Shown one piece after another: positions 47,508-61,179 of a stretch of DNA of 64,000 nt (positions are counted from its first letter, which is position 1; each line of letters opens with the position of its first letter). The stretch spans positions 5,908,830-5,972,829 of the forward strand of contig JACSVZ010000022.1 of NCBI GenBank assembly GCA_014706295.1. Direction: 5' to 3'. Origin of the DNA: Lycocorax pyrrhopterus obiensis (taxonomy: Eukaryota; Chordata; Aves; Passeriformes; Paradisaeidae). The position numbers and the translations under genes were made by a program. The notes under the pieces are model-generated. The model saw only the letters and a program-made list of their open reading frames with translations, did no database searches and was not told where the DNA came from.

Positions 47508-49272
47508 TGTTCTTGTAGGTCAAACCCCATTACTCACCCCACCTGTCCCATAGCCAAGTCCCCTAATTTGCTGAGAAAGACACTGCAGAAGACCTTCCCA
47601 GTTTACCAGACTTTTTCTCTGTCCCACTGAGAGATTTTGTTTGCTCCTTGCAGGGCTTTGCTGGCTCCAGGTTTTGCAGAGCACTCGCAAGTTTTCCTCT
47701 GTTCTTCCATTCCAGAACATATCCTCATTCCTGTAACACTGATGGACTTCAGCTTTGGGAAAACTGCTGTTGAGTCTTCCGTGTATTGTTTTTCTAAATG
47801 CTGGAATTTTATTTGCCAAAGCCAACAGTTTCATGTAGTTTCTGTCTGTTTGCTGCTTTCTAAAAGTCCACTTAACTTTTGCTTTTTGCTATTAAAAATC
47901 TTCCTTTGTTGATCCCTGAGAGGGCTCCAGCTGCTGTAACCTGACCATATAAACCTTGGTGGAGTGAATGTTTTGCTCTCATTTCTTTGAGAAGCCACTT
48001 TGCCTTCATGATCCATCTCCTTCTCCTTGTCTTGCCTCACGTGGCATTTTCCAGCATCGTTCTTTGTTTTATGAAGAATTTCTGCTGCTTTTGTGAGGAT
48101 GTTTTGGAGAAGCTGACGGTGCTGTTTCAACCCTCTCACGCTCTCTAGATGACCTGACCTACCCTGACTTTAGGTTCATTTACGTGTAAACTGGCAGTGG
48201 CTGCTACTGCTTGAGAACATCCTGCAGGAAGGTGTGTGACCTGTAAATCAAAGCCTTGTAGCACCTCATTTATTCTTCAGTTCAAATTGAAATTGATCCT
48301 GTGCTTGTCTTACAGCTTTCACTGTCGGTTTGGTTAATGAATTAGGATTTTATTTGGGTCTGTAGTTTAGTCCCATACCTTTCCATGCAAATTACGATTC
48401 CTTCTCCCCTCACTCAGTCCGTACCAGTGGTGGTTCTGCAGCTGCAGCTGATAGCAGAGTAAATGTCACCAATATTTCCCCGCTTGCATTTTCATAATCA
48501 GGTCTGCTATTTGATTGCTTTTCCTCACAGTGGTTGATTTCTCTCAGCTGAAATCTCCCATTGTTTAGAGGAAGTCATGCCTGGGTTTTCATTAGAGGCT
48601 GGAGACAGCTACAGACCTGACCCTGCCTCCGCTCCCCGTAGCTCTTTGTAGGTGTGTGACGGTGGATAAATTACAATCAGCTCACTGGAAACCTGGCTGT
48701 AAGCAATTCTTCTGACATGCAAATTGCTGAAGATTATTGGTTGTGTAGACACTGTACTAACACCAACTCATCCACATAACCTAAATATTTAAAACTCAGT
48801 GCAAACTGGCACAGAGGCATTGCTGCTCCCAGCAGGACTTTGCTGCCTAGAGCAGAGTGCAGCTCTGGAGAAGCACCAGCTGATATTATGTTTATTGTTT
48901 TGTGGGTCTTAGGGCTCATCATAGGTCCTATAGGTTTGTCCAGTGCAACTTCCTTGGTATTTGCCTGCATGCCGGGATCATAGGAATTCTGCCTCTCCCT
49001 GGGTGTGTCTCACCTTATGTTCTCCTTGCTGGTGTCTCTGGTGCTCGAGCAGCCCCACAACCCTCAGCTGGGAGGTGCAGCTTGTCTCTTCAGCTCTTGC
49101 AAGAGTCTCAAGAGCTGAACCCATGACAAAAACATGTAAAATTCTCTAAAATCAAAGACATTCTTTCTGTGACTTCACGAATTCTCAGGAGGAATTTCTG
49201 CCTAAAATAATCCAGTGGCACCCAGCCAGGAGCCAAGTAGTACAAACCAAGACTCATTACTTCAAGTTAGAG
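47508..49272. other. Unique non-coding DNA
   Basis: AT-rich around 48730-48800. No known element or exon recognised. Confidence 0.4.
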
Positions 49273-49588
49273 GCATAGAATGAGTTCCAGAATGGTTTGG
49301 GTTGGAAGAGACCTTAAAACTCATCCCATTCCAACCCCCTGCCATGGGCAGGGACACCTTCCACTGTCCCAGGGTGCTCCAAGCCCCGTCCAGCCTGGCC
49401 TTGGACACTGCCAGGGATCCAGGGGCAGCCACAGCTTCTCTGGGCACCCTGTGCCAGGGCCTCCCCACCCTCACAGGGAAGAATTTCTTCCCAGTATCTA
49501 ACCTACATCTCTCATCTTTTTGTTTAAAGCCATTCCCCCTTGTCCTTTCACTATCTGCCTGTGGAAAAAGTCCCTCTCCCTCTTTACC
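49273..49588 (-). mobile_element. CR1 LINE 3' fragment
   Basis: Minus-strand CR1 starting 'GCATAGAATGAGTTCCAGAA' and well conserved: 'GTTTGGGTTGGAAGAGACCT', 'CCATGGGCAGGGACACCTTC', 'AGGGCCTCCCCACCCTCACA', 'TTAAAGCCATTCCCCCTTGT', ending near 'AAAGTCCCTCTCCCTCTTTA'. It has few changes and so is one of the younger copies. Confidence 0.95.
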
Positions 49589-50779
49589 GCGTGCAGGGAC
49601 CCTCAGTCATCTAAAGAAACCCCTGTAAAGCAGAGGCAATGTGCTACAAGAGTTATAAAAAAGGGTGAAAGCTGAAAGTCGTGTTGGGATTGGTACTGAA
49701 ACTTGCTAAAACTTCTGTTTTGCTCTAGGGCCGGAGTTCCACACTGAACTGATGATAACCTTGGATTTCCTGCATCCAGTAAATATCCACAGGGGAGAGC
49801 AGCATCCCTGCCAGCCTCCTCCTTCAGACCACTGATTGAAAGACTAAGAGTGGACCAACTGCTGAACCTCAGTGGCAGATGCTTTAAATTACAGCCCGGG
49901 GAGCAGCAGAAAGGCTTTCCCTGGCTGCCTCTGCTGCACCTCTTCTGTTGGTAATTTTCTTTCCCAGTGTTTTGGAAGTGCCCCCTTCCCCCAGCCCTCA
50001 GGGAGTGTTAAATCCTGACATTCCAATTGAAGCTGTGTGTGCAGCATCTGCTCTCCTCCCCCTTGGATCACATGCACGGCCTCTATTTATAGCAGGAGCG
50101 AATTTTCGTTCTTATGCATCATTCCAGCCAGCAGAAAGCAAAACAGAAGGAGAAGCTGATGCAGGAAAATGTTCCCTCAAGTCAGATTTGCAACAGAGAA
50201 AGGAGAAACAACTTCCTGCCCTTTGCAGTGCCCTCTCACCCCACAGCCTCCATCCAGAATGCTCCACTGGCCACTGTGCCATGGCCAAGTACCTCCTGGA
50301 GGCCGCCAAACCACAGTAATGAGCACATTCAAATTGAGCCAAGTGTATTTAGTTTTTAGAAGACTGGCATAAGTCATCTTTATTGAATATAATTTAGTTT
50401 TAACATATTGCTCTGTGCTTGAGTTATTATCTTCACTGTGCTTGGAGAAATAAATTACATTGAAGCCTTTATTTTTGACCTGTGACATCAATACATGCCA
50501 TGGACAGATTCCAAAATCTTATCAGCTTTGGCATGGCTATTAAATTACAGTGGTGAACAAACCTCTTTAGAAATGAAAAATGCTTTTGGAGCTTTGACCT
50601 TTTACATTTCAATTCGTAAAGAGCCCAGTGCAAATGGGAAATGCTGATCAAAATCCAGTTACTTTAATCTTCCGGGGTGTCCTTTCTGCAGAAGAAAAGA
50701 ACAAAATGTATCTTCTTGCTTTGTAGCCCTTCAGATCTTGACACCAAACTTTGCCTGCAACTCTGAGATTTGGTGGAAT
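49589..50779. other. Unique non-coding DNA
   Basis: No known element recognised; 50330-50460 is AT-rich. The last bases (GAAT) compare with GAAG after the LTR. Confidence 0.4.
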
Positions 50780-51241
50780 TGATGCCTTTTCCTGGTCTTA
50801 AAATCAAGAGTCCAACACGGTTAGAAGGGAAAAAGGGATTTTACCTTGGTGTTTATTTTAAGGATCCTTAGGTGCACCACGTCCAGGTCGAATGCACCCC
50901 AATGCACACCGCAATGCACACCCACAATAGATCTGGTATCACATTATAGGTGTTACTAATTAGCAGATCTATCAAAGATTCCCCAATGAGAGGCTCGAGT
51001 GAGCCCCCCTCCCCAAGGAACCTTCCCCTGGATGGTTCTATCTCAGTTTACAAAATGTGTTCTGGAGAGGACCTTGGGGTCTGGGGCACACTGATCCCTA
51101 ACTATGAAGCTTCTAAAATGTTTCATCTCCTGGCTTGACAGACAAGCCCAAGAATGTCGGCAAAAAGCACTGAGAATACAGAAGTTGTAAAAAGGTGCAA
51201 CAGGGGTATAAAAGAAAAGGCAAAAAGTCATCATGGCATCA
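50780..51241 (-). mobile_element. 462-bp solo LTR, second family (copy 2)
   Basis: Same 7-bp terminal inverted repeat (TGATGCC ... GGCATCA) as the copy at 37050, about 94% identical by hand. AATAAA is antisense at 50852-50857. Flanks are GAAT and GAAG, so a 4-bp duplication would have one change. The two copies differ by a similar small number of substitutions and by single-base indels, so they are of similar age. No internal genes. Confidence 0.85.
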
Positions 51242-54200
51242 GAAGCAGAGCTTGAAAGCACAGAACATGGCAGATCAGGCAGAGTCACAGAATTTCCACA
51301 AAGAAAGCTATTGCAAGATAAAGGTATTAATTAGAATTGGACAAAGGCACACAGCTGCTCTGCTGCACATGGGCTGTGTTCGTTGCTGCTCCAGGAGGAT
51401 GTGTGAGGATCTGCAATATTTGTACCTCTGCTCCTCTTCCCTGAGAATGCATCGAGGCTTCGTCTGTCTGAAAGATGAGGAATTGTACCCAAACTTGTAT
51501 TTCGTGTACTCTTAACCCAAGTATTTAAGTATTCTGAAGCCAGTATGCCAAGATTCGGGTTGTTTTCTCACTTCTCCCACTGTCTTCACAGAACCATTTT
51601 CCCTTTTTTAAAAAATTCTGCCTTATTCCTCGTGCAGCACATGGTGATGGGAAGCGACACTGGGGTCAAAGGACACAGCTTGGGAACAATATTGCAGAGC
51701 TCTGTGTGTCACTCGGCTGAGGAAGCTGCAGGGACAGGTCTATAGCCAAATGAACCAAGCTACAGACATATTATTCACATTACCTAAAATTTTTAACTTC
51801 CCTTGCTCTTTTCAGCCACGTGAAGCACAAGGTTTAGCTGCCTGTACTCGTGGGGGAAGGGTGAGGGTGTTCCCAAATCTCCACAGGCAGTCAGAGACAT
51901 CACACAGTGCATGGCTGAGGCACCTTTAGAGGGGGGCTGAAAATTCATTCCTTTCTCCTCAGTCCTCTGGCTAGGCTTGCTTTCAGTATTATTTAATAGT
52001 ACTTCATGTATTTCTGACAACTTTTGGAGAGAAAAATTTTTTCCTGCTGCTGATGGGAACAAAAAGCACAAGTTACACTGAAATTAATGAATACAGCTGG
52101 ACAAAGACCCAGTCGTTCCTTATTAAGCTTTAATTGAACTGTAGCACTACAGAGAGTCAGAGGAGTTTCTGGGCTGTTTGTGATGTTTCAAGAGAGTAAT
52201 TCCATCCTAGGACATCTATCAGCAAGGCTCATTTCTATTCCACTTTAATCCCATATTACCTTTTCAGAGCCAGGGGAAATCTTGACATCCCAAAGAAGGG
52301 ACAAGCCAGTTTCTTTCGCTGAATCAGGAAACAGGGATGGGCCAACAGCCTGGGGCACAGAAAGGTCCCTGGAGTTGGGAATGCAGAGAAGATAATTCAG
52401 TTTACTGATGCACCAAATGGGATATACATTTCTAAATGAGTAATTATGGTCAATAAATTCACCGAGAGCAAGTTGGATGTTAATTTTTTGGTTTTGGTAT
52501 ATTCTAGGCACCATGTTGGACCTAAATGATGGACAGCAAGTGGTTAACAAGTCTGCAAGGCTGGTCTGTTGGACAGAGAGCTAAAATAAAGCACCCTGCT
52601 GCAGGAAAACCTAATGTATGTTAATTGAATGCCAATTGATTAAACATATTCATTGAGGTTTCACATCTAGGTCATAAGTAATCTATCTATTACATACTTG
52701 TTAAACCTCATTAAATAATTGCTTAGTGGTATTTAACATGCAATAAGTATCCCCTGAAATTCAGCTAAGATGTATTCCCTCATTTGCTTAGGAACTCGCC
52801 CGAGTGAATCGATTGAAGATTTAAATAAAAGGGATCTGCTGCACGGTGGTGTGAGATATCCCAGTAAGTCTGCTAAAAGACACATAGTATCTGCACAATT
52901 ATCCATGTAATTCCATGCAGAGGGAAAGGATTAGTCACTACAAAGCTGTGCTCAGGGATGGAGAGCTGGAGTCTGCAGGACAGAAGCAGAACAGCAGAGC
53001 GAGAGACGCTGGAAGAGTTTTCCGAGGTATATGGACCCGGAGCTGCAAATTTTACTTTTATTTTCATAGGTGAAAAATGTTTGCTACAAATCTAAATGTT
53101 TATCCCCAGGTACAGGGCTCACTTGTTGCTGGTGAATTATTAGCAGCGTCTTGCAGTTACAGGCTCTGGAGCGAAACAGCTCCCGTCACCTCACAAACAT
53201 AAATTAAAGACTCGTGGGGTCTGTGGGAGGCAGCCACTTTATATCATCCATTGCTCATCGAAGGCATAAGCAAACTCAGGCACAGAGTTTAAATTATTTG
53301 CCTAGGCTGTCTTGGGAAAATCGATGGGGAACATCAGCCAGAAAATTCAGACATATCTACCTCTCACCTCCGGCTGTGCCAGGTAGCTCACGGCGAGCGC
53401 TTCAGCCTGAGCGTGCAAACTGCCCCTGCTCCTGCAGAACAGACACTGCACCACAGCCTGGAAACTTCCCATTCCCCTTATCCTCACCCTCTGGAGCTGG
53501 AATTAATCATAAGCAGCAAACTAAAAACAAAAGCAAAGTGCCCACCTCCCCCCCCAAACAAAATAAAAACAGTTTATCAGCCACAGCCTGATTTTTGATG
53601 GATCACTGAGATGTCTGCTTGTGGCACAAAGGAGCAGCCCGTGGGGTTTATGGTGCCTCCTCTGCTGCTCGGGATGCTGGATGCCTGGCAGGAAGGTTTT
53701 ATTCCTCGCAGGATCTTCCTGGAGAGCCCCTCTGAGCCCCAAGGCAAGGGGAAAATGCCCCTTTGCCTCCTCACTCCCCTGAGCTCTTCCCAGTCATCAG
53801 AGAGTGAGTCCTGGGGGCATCCAGCTGGAGATGACATCCCACTAGCACCTCTCCCATCCCACACAGACCTGATCTTGTAATTAAACCACTTTAATCATCC
53901 CGTGGAGCAATTCAGACCGATTCCTGAGAGACCAGAGAGACAGAAGTGTGACAGTGACTAAGAACCCTAAATATCTAAGGGTGGGTTTTTTTTTTCTGTG
54001 ACACATCTGATATTTTACAGACGTGAGCTAGAAATGTTGCTGAAACCTGCTGATTTCCCCACTCCAGCTTTATTTAATTTTTTTCAAGCTTGTAGGGAAT
54101 TTCTAGCCAAAACTCTAGTAGGAGGATGAGAGCAAACACACGGGGGAGCACTTAGACTGCAACAGCCAGAGCACTCCATACACCCAGCTCGTGTACCTGA

Positions 54201-55496
54201 AATGACCATTTCAGTGGAAAACCTGGCTTTTCGAAAACCCCATTTGTTCTGAAGAGTGCACCATTTCCCAGAAACCAAAAGTACCATGTGGAATTTTCTA
54301 AATGCAAGGACCACAGGGTGACCCGCTCAGTCTCTCTGTGCTAGAAAAGAGGAGCACTTCTAGAAAGTCTAGGTATTCTCAACAACAAAGAAATTCTGAA
54401 TTTTGAAGCCTGTCTCCACTAAATGCCTTTTTTTTTTTATTTTACTCCCAGCTCTAGAGTTGGAAATTTCTTTCAACAAGCCTTGAATTTATATGGGGTT
54501 GCCTGTCTGCCTAATCTTCAATGTCCAGCTCAGCAAACTCCCCTGTTTGGAAAGGTATCTCCTAAAATACAGATTTGAGACTTAAAAGAGGGTATTTAGT
54601 GTGTCCACCATTTGAGCGAAGCACTTGGCCCCCATAATAAATTCCCTGTATTTGCAGAGTTTTTGTCATGTTTGCACAGTAAACATTTGTGAAATCGATT
54701 TAATGGTTTAATTTTTCCAATGCTTGTGAAGATAGGTACTTCAGGAACATTGCTTAATACACAGCCAAAGCATAAACCCAGCCACTCAACGGTGTTATAT
54801 AATTAAATTTCTATTTAATGCTGTTTATGCTTCTGTTTTGGAGGTGGAAACGTGATATATGCACACACTTCATAACAGGTGTGTTGTAATGTTATTAGCA
54901 GGCAATGATGCTAACGCTTCGAGTTCCTTTAATTTGTGCATTATTAAAGAATCCGTGCCTCATTCTCACATAACAGATTCCAGAATTACCTTCACAGAGG
55001 TAAATACCACAATGCTGGAATAACTATTGCCTCCTTGCAGCCATCAGCTCTGCCACGAAGCTCTCTGTAAGACACAGGTGCAGCACTTCTCCATCCTCCC
55101 CAGCCTTGCCCACAACTCAGTTCGTGTTTAATGGGACCCGAGATAGAGTAGAGACGAAGAAAAAGGGTTTTTATGGACATACTCACAAACACAGCAAGGA
55201 AACAGCACAGGAGATAACATCCTCTGGCTCTGGGCTGGAACAACAAAGGGTTCTGAGGCTGAGTGTGGCTGAAGGGAGAGGAAGGCAGGCGCTTTTATTA
55301 CCTGGTAAAGTGAGGAGTTAATTGAAAGGAGTAGCACATTTCACTTATTTATATAATTGGTTGTATTTTGATGTCAATATGTTTGGTAACACTCCAGAAA
55401 TGGGACAAAGGTCTCACAGGAAGCAACCTCAGACACCAGGGACACAGAAATTCTAGCATGCATGGGATTGTGCAGGTGGTGAGTTCTGGGGTCCTT
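51242..55496. other. Unique DNA with an AT-rich conserved-looking tract
   Basis: 52590-52850 is AT-rich with homeodomain-type TTAATTG and ATTAAATAATTG cores. 53246-53350 resembles a MIR-type SINE. 54780-54960 is AT-rich. Repeat-poor overall. No exon or RNA gene recognised. Confidence 0.4.
53246..53350 (+). repeat. MIR-like old SINE/L2 tail, weak
   Basis: 'GCAAACTCAGGCACAGAG', 'TTAAATTATTTGCCTAGGC' and the following text resemble the MIR/L2 core 'GAAACTGAGGCACAGAGAGG ... TTAAGTGACTTGCCCAAGG'. The match is short and degenerate, so this is a suggestion only. Confidence 0.35.
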
Positions 55497-55655
55497 GGAA
55501 TCATGGAATCATGGAATATCTTGGTGGGAGAAGCCCTCTAAAATCGTGAGGTCCATCCATTAGCCCAGCACCACCATGTTCACCACTAAACCATGTCCCC
55601 AGGTGCCACATCCACACATCTTTTGAGCACTTCCCTGGAAGTCTACAGGCAGGCT
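55497..55655 (-). mobile_element. Old-type CR1 LINE fragment
   Basis: Minus-strand text beginning with two copies of the CR1 terminal octamer-like unit (GGAATCATGGAATCATGGAA), then 'GGGAGAAGCCCTCTAAAATC', 'CCCAGCACCACCATGTTCAC', 'CTAAACCATGTCCCCAGGTG' and 'CATCTTTTGAGCACTTCC'. It is the same older CR1 type as at 3.8 and 47.4 kb. Confidence 0.85.
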
Positions 55656-56799
55656 TTTGTGCCTACACACCTCTGGATGTTCCTAAGGTTGTGTTTATGA
55701 ATATTTCCAAATGGACAATAAAAATGTCTGTTTTTCTAGCACTGATGCTTATTTACAGTCAGCAGGGCTAACGGAAAATTGTTATTATGATGATTTAAGA
55801 ATGGATTTTACAGAAAAACCAGAAAGATCTGGTGGCACTTTCATTAAGTGGTTAGAGAAAAAGATCTTTACATTATTTTTGCTGCGGGTGGGTTCAATAT
55901 TCTTAACAAACCAAGGTTGATATCATGATCTGCATTGTCCAAATATGAAAACAGAGCCAAAGTGGGCCACTTCTCTGGGGTTATATGCAATGCAGTGTCA
56001 CCGTGTGCTGACGGAGTGGCAGGTACATCACAGGTGTGAATTTCTCATTCGGAAATACCTGGAAAGCAACTAGAAACGATACTCACTTTAATCAAATAAA
56101 TGAGCTAAAAATATGGTGGTGATAAAATGTTGTTTAATCTGATCTCATGGACGAAACTGCACGGAGCTGTAAAAAATAATAATCATTTTCTCTCCAGCCT
56201 ATTACACTTCTTTGTGTTCCTGCAGCAGAGCGGAGAGAGCAGGAGCTTTCAAAAATTTCCATCTGCAACGAGGTTTTAAATAGTCTCACACAAACATTTC
56301 TTGGGAGAGTCAGCAGCTGCACGGGCACCAGTTCCCTTGTGAAGGGGAGGGAATGACAGTGTCAGGGCAAGGCTGGCGGTGGGATGCTCCAGGACCTGTG
56401 AGCCAAAATAAGGATTTCGACAGCCAAAGGCATCAGTGAAATTATAAATCATTTCAGGAGTCTCTTAAAGAGCTGGGTGGAGTGCGTTCCAGGGATCAGC
56501 TCAGCTCAAGGAAGCAGAAGGTGAAGCGTAGTGAAAGGAAAAAGGAAACAATTTAAACTGCTCGTGTGTGGAGTCAGTCTTAAATTAACTGTAGGGAGTC
56601 AGGAGAGCAACGAGGTGTCTTTGCCAACAAGACATTTCTTCAGTGAGAAGTGGTGGCCAGAAAAGCAAACAAAATGTTCATTTGCATTAAGAAAAAGCTC
56701 AAGGAAAGCAGAGAATTATTCCTTATCTTTAATATGAAGTGACACCACACCATGGATCCTCTGCTCAGCCTTTCTCTCCAGTCTTACGGGAGGAGAGAG
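55656..56799. other. Unique AT-rich spacer
   Basis: No recognised element. Open frames short and domain-free. Confidence 0.35.
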
Positions 56800-57120
56800 C
56801 AGAAATAAAACAGGTTTGAGGAAGGCAATGAAAATGATTAAGTGAATAGAAAGCTGAAGTGTGTGGAAAGATTAAAATATTAGAACTATACATCTTAGAC
56901 ATTAGAGGAATAAGGGGTGATGACAGAGAGAAATAAAAAAATAGCGAAAGTGGTGATAGAGATATAAAAAATAGCAGAAGGTTTAAAGAAGGTAAGTCAA
57001 GAACTCCTGTGCCTTGAGCAGGAGGTGTGTAAGACAAAATTAAAAATCAATAGTTTAGACCTTCTTTACACACTAAGTGATGCCCAAGAGAAGCCTGACC
57101 TCTGTATAAATTGTGTCCAA
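56800..57120 (+). mobile_element. Old CR1/L3-like LINE relic, ORF2 end
   Basis: 'GCAATGAAAATGATTAAGTG', 'GTGTGGAAAGATTAAAATAT', 'TTAGACATTAGAGGAATAAG' and 'GGTGATGACAGAGAGA' follow the order of the classic text coding RxxxxxMIKxxxxL..ERL..L.L..LxxRRxRGDxI near the end of an old CR1 ORF2. There are stops and frameshifts. The relic fades near 57120. Confidence 0.68.
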
Positions 57121-60100
57121 GTGTACATTGGGAACAGTAACCTGTAACAGGTAGGAACCATCACAGTCCTGAGCTCAGCCCAGCCATGAGTTCTTGAAGT
57201 CTGAATGATCAGAAGGTGTCTCAGTTCCTTAATGGAGTTACTGCGTCTGCTCCTGAAGCAGCAGGCAGAATGACTTCCAGAGAAAAATACACTTTTATGT
57301 ATCTCTGCACTGAGATAGAGATCAGGGTTGGTTTTTTTCGTCTTCTTTTCATTTCTTTGGAATTAATGAAGTAGAAACCTCTCTCTGTGAAATCTACAGC
57401 AACAGGAATTATGCTCGGTGCCTGTGTCAGTAGATATCTGAGACGCGTTCCAGACAGACACCACACCCTCTCCAGCAGACTGTTCTAAGTGCCGCAAGAC
57501 GACGAAGAACAGATTTCTAAAACACTTCCAGAGCTGTCCAGAACAAAATCAAATGGCTCCGTGAGGATCAGTCCAGCCAGTGCTGGGAGAGGGGAGCTGA
57601 CATCACACCGGGTACCACGGCCCCGCTCCGAGCCAGGACAAGGCTGGGCTTCCCAGGAACAACACGAGAAATTCAGTGCCCAGCCTCATCCCAAGGGCCC
57701 TGGACATCTGCTCTGACTCCTTTTCATGGTGAAAGAGAGATGGGAGACTGATGGGAGGCACTGCCATCATCTCAGAATGTAAAGCTGGTCCTACTCTTTG
57801 GTGTTTATTATGAAGTGTATTTCACTGCGCCAACAGCACTCTGGGCTGGGCATTTCCAGGGAATTGTTACACTTCTCCAATGGTTAATCACTTGGCTTTT
57901 GGCCTCCTGCCTTATAACTCTGTTTGACACGTCCTATAATTACTACTCGGAGAGTTTTATTACTTAATTATGCAATCAGCTATTGCTATTTAACATGCCA
58001 TCAATCCCTCCCCACCAGCCCCCTGACATGCTCCCAAACAAGTTTCCCTTTTCAATCACATTTCTCAAAAATTTTCCGCAAAGCAAGGAACTGCCAAATT
58101 TGTGCTTTGGTGAATAAGGTGTAAAGTTTTCCAGTGTACAAAATCCTTGCCCATTTTCTGTGCCTCCCCCACTCCTCCACTGCCGAGCCCTTTGATTTCA
58201 GGCTGTGATAATATATGTAGTCACATTTACCAGCGCTGGCAGAAAGCAGCCGGATCACCTCATCCTTTTTACTACATATCCTAAAAACAAATTAAGACTC
58301 CACCAGACAAGCTGTTGGCTTGTGTGAACATCTGCCTGGCACTTCGTGGGCTGCTTGCAGAACACTCCCAACCCCTGAACCGTGTCCTCCTATGGATCAG
58401 TGGCTCAGCCCTTTCCACCCAGTGCACGTTTGGTGCAGTCATGAAACATCGCAGTGTGCTTTAAAGACCAGGTTTCGTGCTGTTGTGTCACTGGAGGAAG
58501 AGGAAGAGAACATTGCCATGCCATTCAGGAGGGTTTGGGTTTGGGGAAGAGCTCCCAGTCCCTTACTACTCCTATTGGTCCCCCCATCAGGAGAAGCAAG
58601 GCTGAGGTTCTGCAGCAGTCCCTGGAGGCAAAAAAAAAAGCAAACCCACAGTGAAAAATAATTTTAAACCAACTTGGTTGTCATCCCCAGTCCCCAGCGC
58701 AAGGGTGTGCTGATTTATGACAACCTCCCAAAGCTGCCCCCAGACTGTTTGACAGCCCAGACAGACAGAGATTCTTAATAGCATGAAGTGCAGACCCGTC
58801 CCCTTCCACCTCCGACATCTCCCCTGCACCAGGACCACGGCTCCACATAAATCTGCCGTGCCTGTGCCAGGGGAATTGTCTCCCGGCCTCCTGCAGCTTG
58901 TAAGGGCCGTTTCAGGAGATAGAATTAGTACCTTGATGCTCGGTATTGATCTCTGTTTGATTTATATTTCCCTGATCTGATTTTCTCCTTGGCGTCATGA
59001 GTATAAATCAAAAGTAATGCCCACAAGAGTCAGAAGTTACGCTGGCTTTAGACTTGTGTAAGTGAAATTGAGGTTCCTTAACTCCAGGCTTTTCTGGTGA
59101 AAAGGGAGGGCAGAGTAAAAAGATCAGCTGCCTTACTCATGGGAATACGAAATAGCCAGTCAGTGTGGGACGCAGCCTTCAGCCATTCCTTTATTTTATT
59201 TCCTGAACCTGGATTTCAGGTGAAAGAACTCATGGAGTCTCTCTCCTAGAGTTAGTTCTGAAACACCCTTGTCTGCAATAGCCAGCAATCCTCCCTTTTG
59301 GACCTCCATGTGGGAGCTGAATTAAAATTTCCTTGTGGGATGTGAGGAGGAATCTTAGGAGGGACAAGAAATGTACTTTTGCAGTGTGATTTCCAATGCG
59401 TGACCATTTCGCGTTGAGTCATTCGGATAAAAACCCACAAAGACACCAAAACTCTGTAATCAGTTTTTATTTCCAAGGGAGTCTTTGATGGCCATTCATG
59501 GTCATATTCAAGGGACTGATATGGCCTGGAGATTCTCTTTAAAAAATTTGGTGCATCCTTCTAAGACCACTCTTCAGATGTCCTAAAATATCCATTAATT
59601 TATCCTGAAACTCTCATGTGCTGAAGAGCTGCTGAGTAATGGAAAAAGGAGGAAGAGTGGTCTGCATGCACTATAATTCTTCATTGTGGCAGATGCAGAG
59701 AGGGTTGGGAGAGGTCTGGGGGGATCAGGCTGCATCCTCACGGAGTGAAAGTCCACTCCAGGTAATAGAACTGGTGTGAAAAATTTATAAAGGAGAAAGC
59801 TTCCAGGGGGTCCCCTGGCAGCAGCCCGGAGGTTCTGATGTGACTGATGGAAAAAGTAAATGTATCTGAGCAAAGGCCAGGGACCATAAAAGGCTTTGTA
59901 GAGAAAATGGACCCTCTTAATTAAGTTCTGTGTGGTTTTGCATAGCTGGGAGGCAGAAGTGCTGGCCTGTCAGGAGGAGCCATACAACCTGCTCCTCTTT
60001 ATTTCTCCTTCGTGACCAGGTATTCTTCAGCACCTCCCTCTCGGCACTCTCTGACAAGGCACAGAGTGGAATTTTAGTAGAAGCATTGAGAGGCTTTTTT

Positions 60101-61179
60101 AAAATTTTATTTTTTTTTAAACCCAACAGTTAAAAAGCAGGTACCTGTGGGTGTAGAGCCAATTATTCATATAGTATCAGTATTGCCATAGCTTGCTTAA
60201 ATTTAATTTAAATATAAATGGTCTACATTTACAACACTTGCTTGGGGAATAATCCCAGCCTCTTTCAGTCCTTTGCCTTTAAATTATTGACTGTCATGCT
60301 TAGCCCTCAAGTGAAGGAGTAAAGCTGTTAAAGGAATGCATTTGCATGCCAATGGTCTGAGACCACATCAAACCCAGCTCAACGGATTATTTTGAGGTTT
60401 TGTCTGATTTTATATTTGTTACACCATGCTTTGAGAGAGCCCTGCTGCTGGGCTTCAACAAACCCCAGGGGAAGGCTCTCCACACTCGAAGACCACCTTG
60501 GGGCAGGAGGCAGCAAACCAGGGAGCACCTGCATGAGCTTTTTGCAGTATAATCCAGCGAGCATCATCTCATAGCCTTGGGGAAAGAGAAGGGAATCAAT
60601 GCAGGCAAAGCAATGCCTTTTCACTTTGTTGTCAACACAGTGTCAGCTCTTTCTTGTGTTCCCTGTCTTCTGTTAATGACAAAGGGAAGGGGAACCGATG
60701 AGGGATTGGGTTTTTTGGGTTTAAGCCTTGCTGCAGCTCATGTGAGCAAACACACACCCGCGGCACCGTGTGAGGGGTGTCAGCAATGGGCTCTTTCATT
60801 CCAACGACGCCTCATTTCTTAGGGTAAATAATAAACACGTCTGCTGAAATTCCAAAGAGCTTCTGGGATTACTTGTAGTCTCTGCTGGGAAACCAATTAC
60901 TCTCAAGCTCCAAAGCTCTTTCAGATTGTGACACTTGCTAAATTGGGTTCAGGGAGCGCTGGGTGGACAAAAAGGTGCGTGTTCTTGTTATTCCCTATCA
61001 GAGCGTTCCTGTGTGTGCTCAAACGAAGAGGGGAGGATAGAAAAAAGCCATTTCCCTCCAAACACCAGGCTCCATGTGACATCAGACAGAACAGAAAGAG
61101 GCGCAGGGACAAGAGGAGATTTGAGATGAGTTTTGCTCATCGCTGCAGGATGGAAATACGAACGGCTGCCTTTGATTAA
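57121..61179. other. Repeat-poor unique DNA
   Basis: 57880-57990 is AT-rich with ATAATTACTAC and TTACTTAATTATGCAAT cores. 57480-57680 has a few CpG. 60100-60240 is strongly AT-rich. No known element or exon recognised. Confidence 0.4.

Noticed and set aside
37050..51241. A provirus bounded by the two 461-bp LTRs
   Set aside because: The 13.3 kb between them contains unrelated CR1 copies, an LTR pair of another family and unique DNA; each copy has its own flanks.
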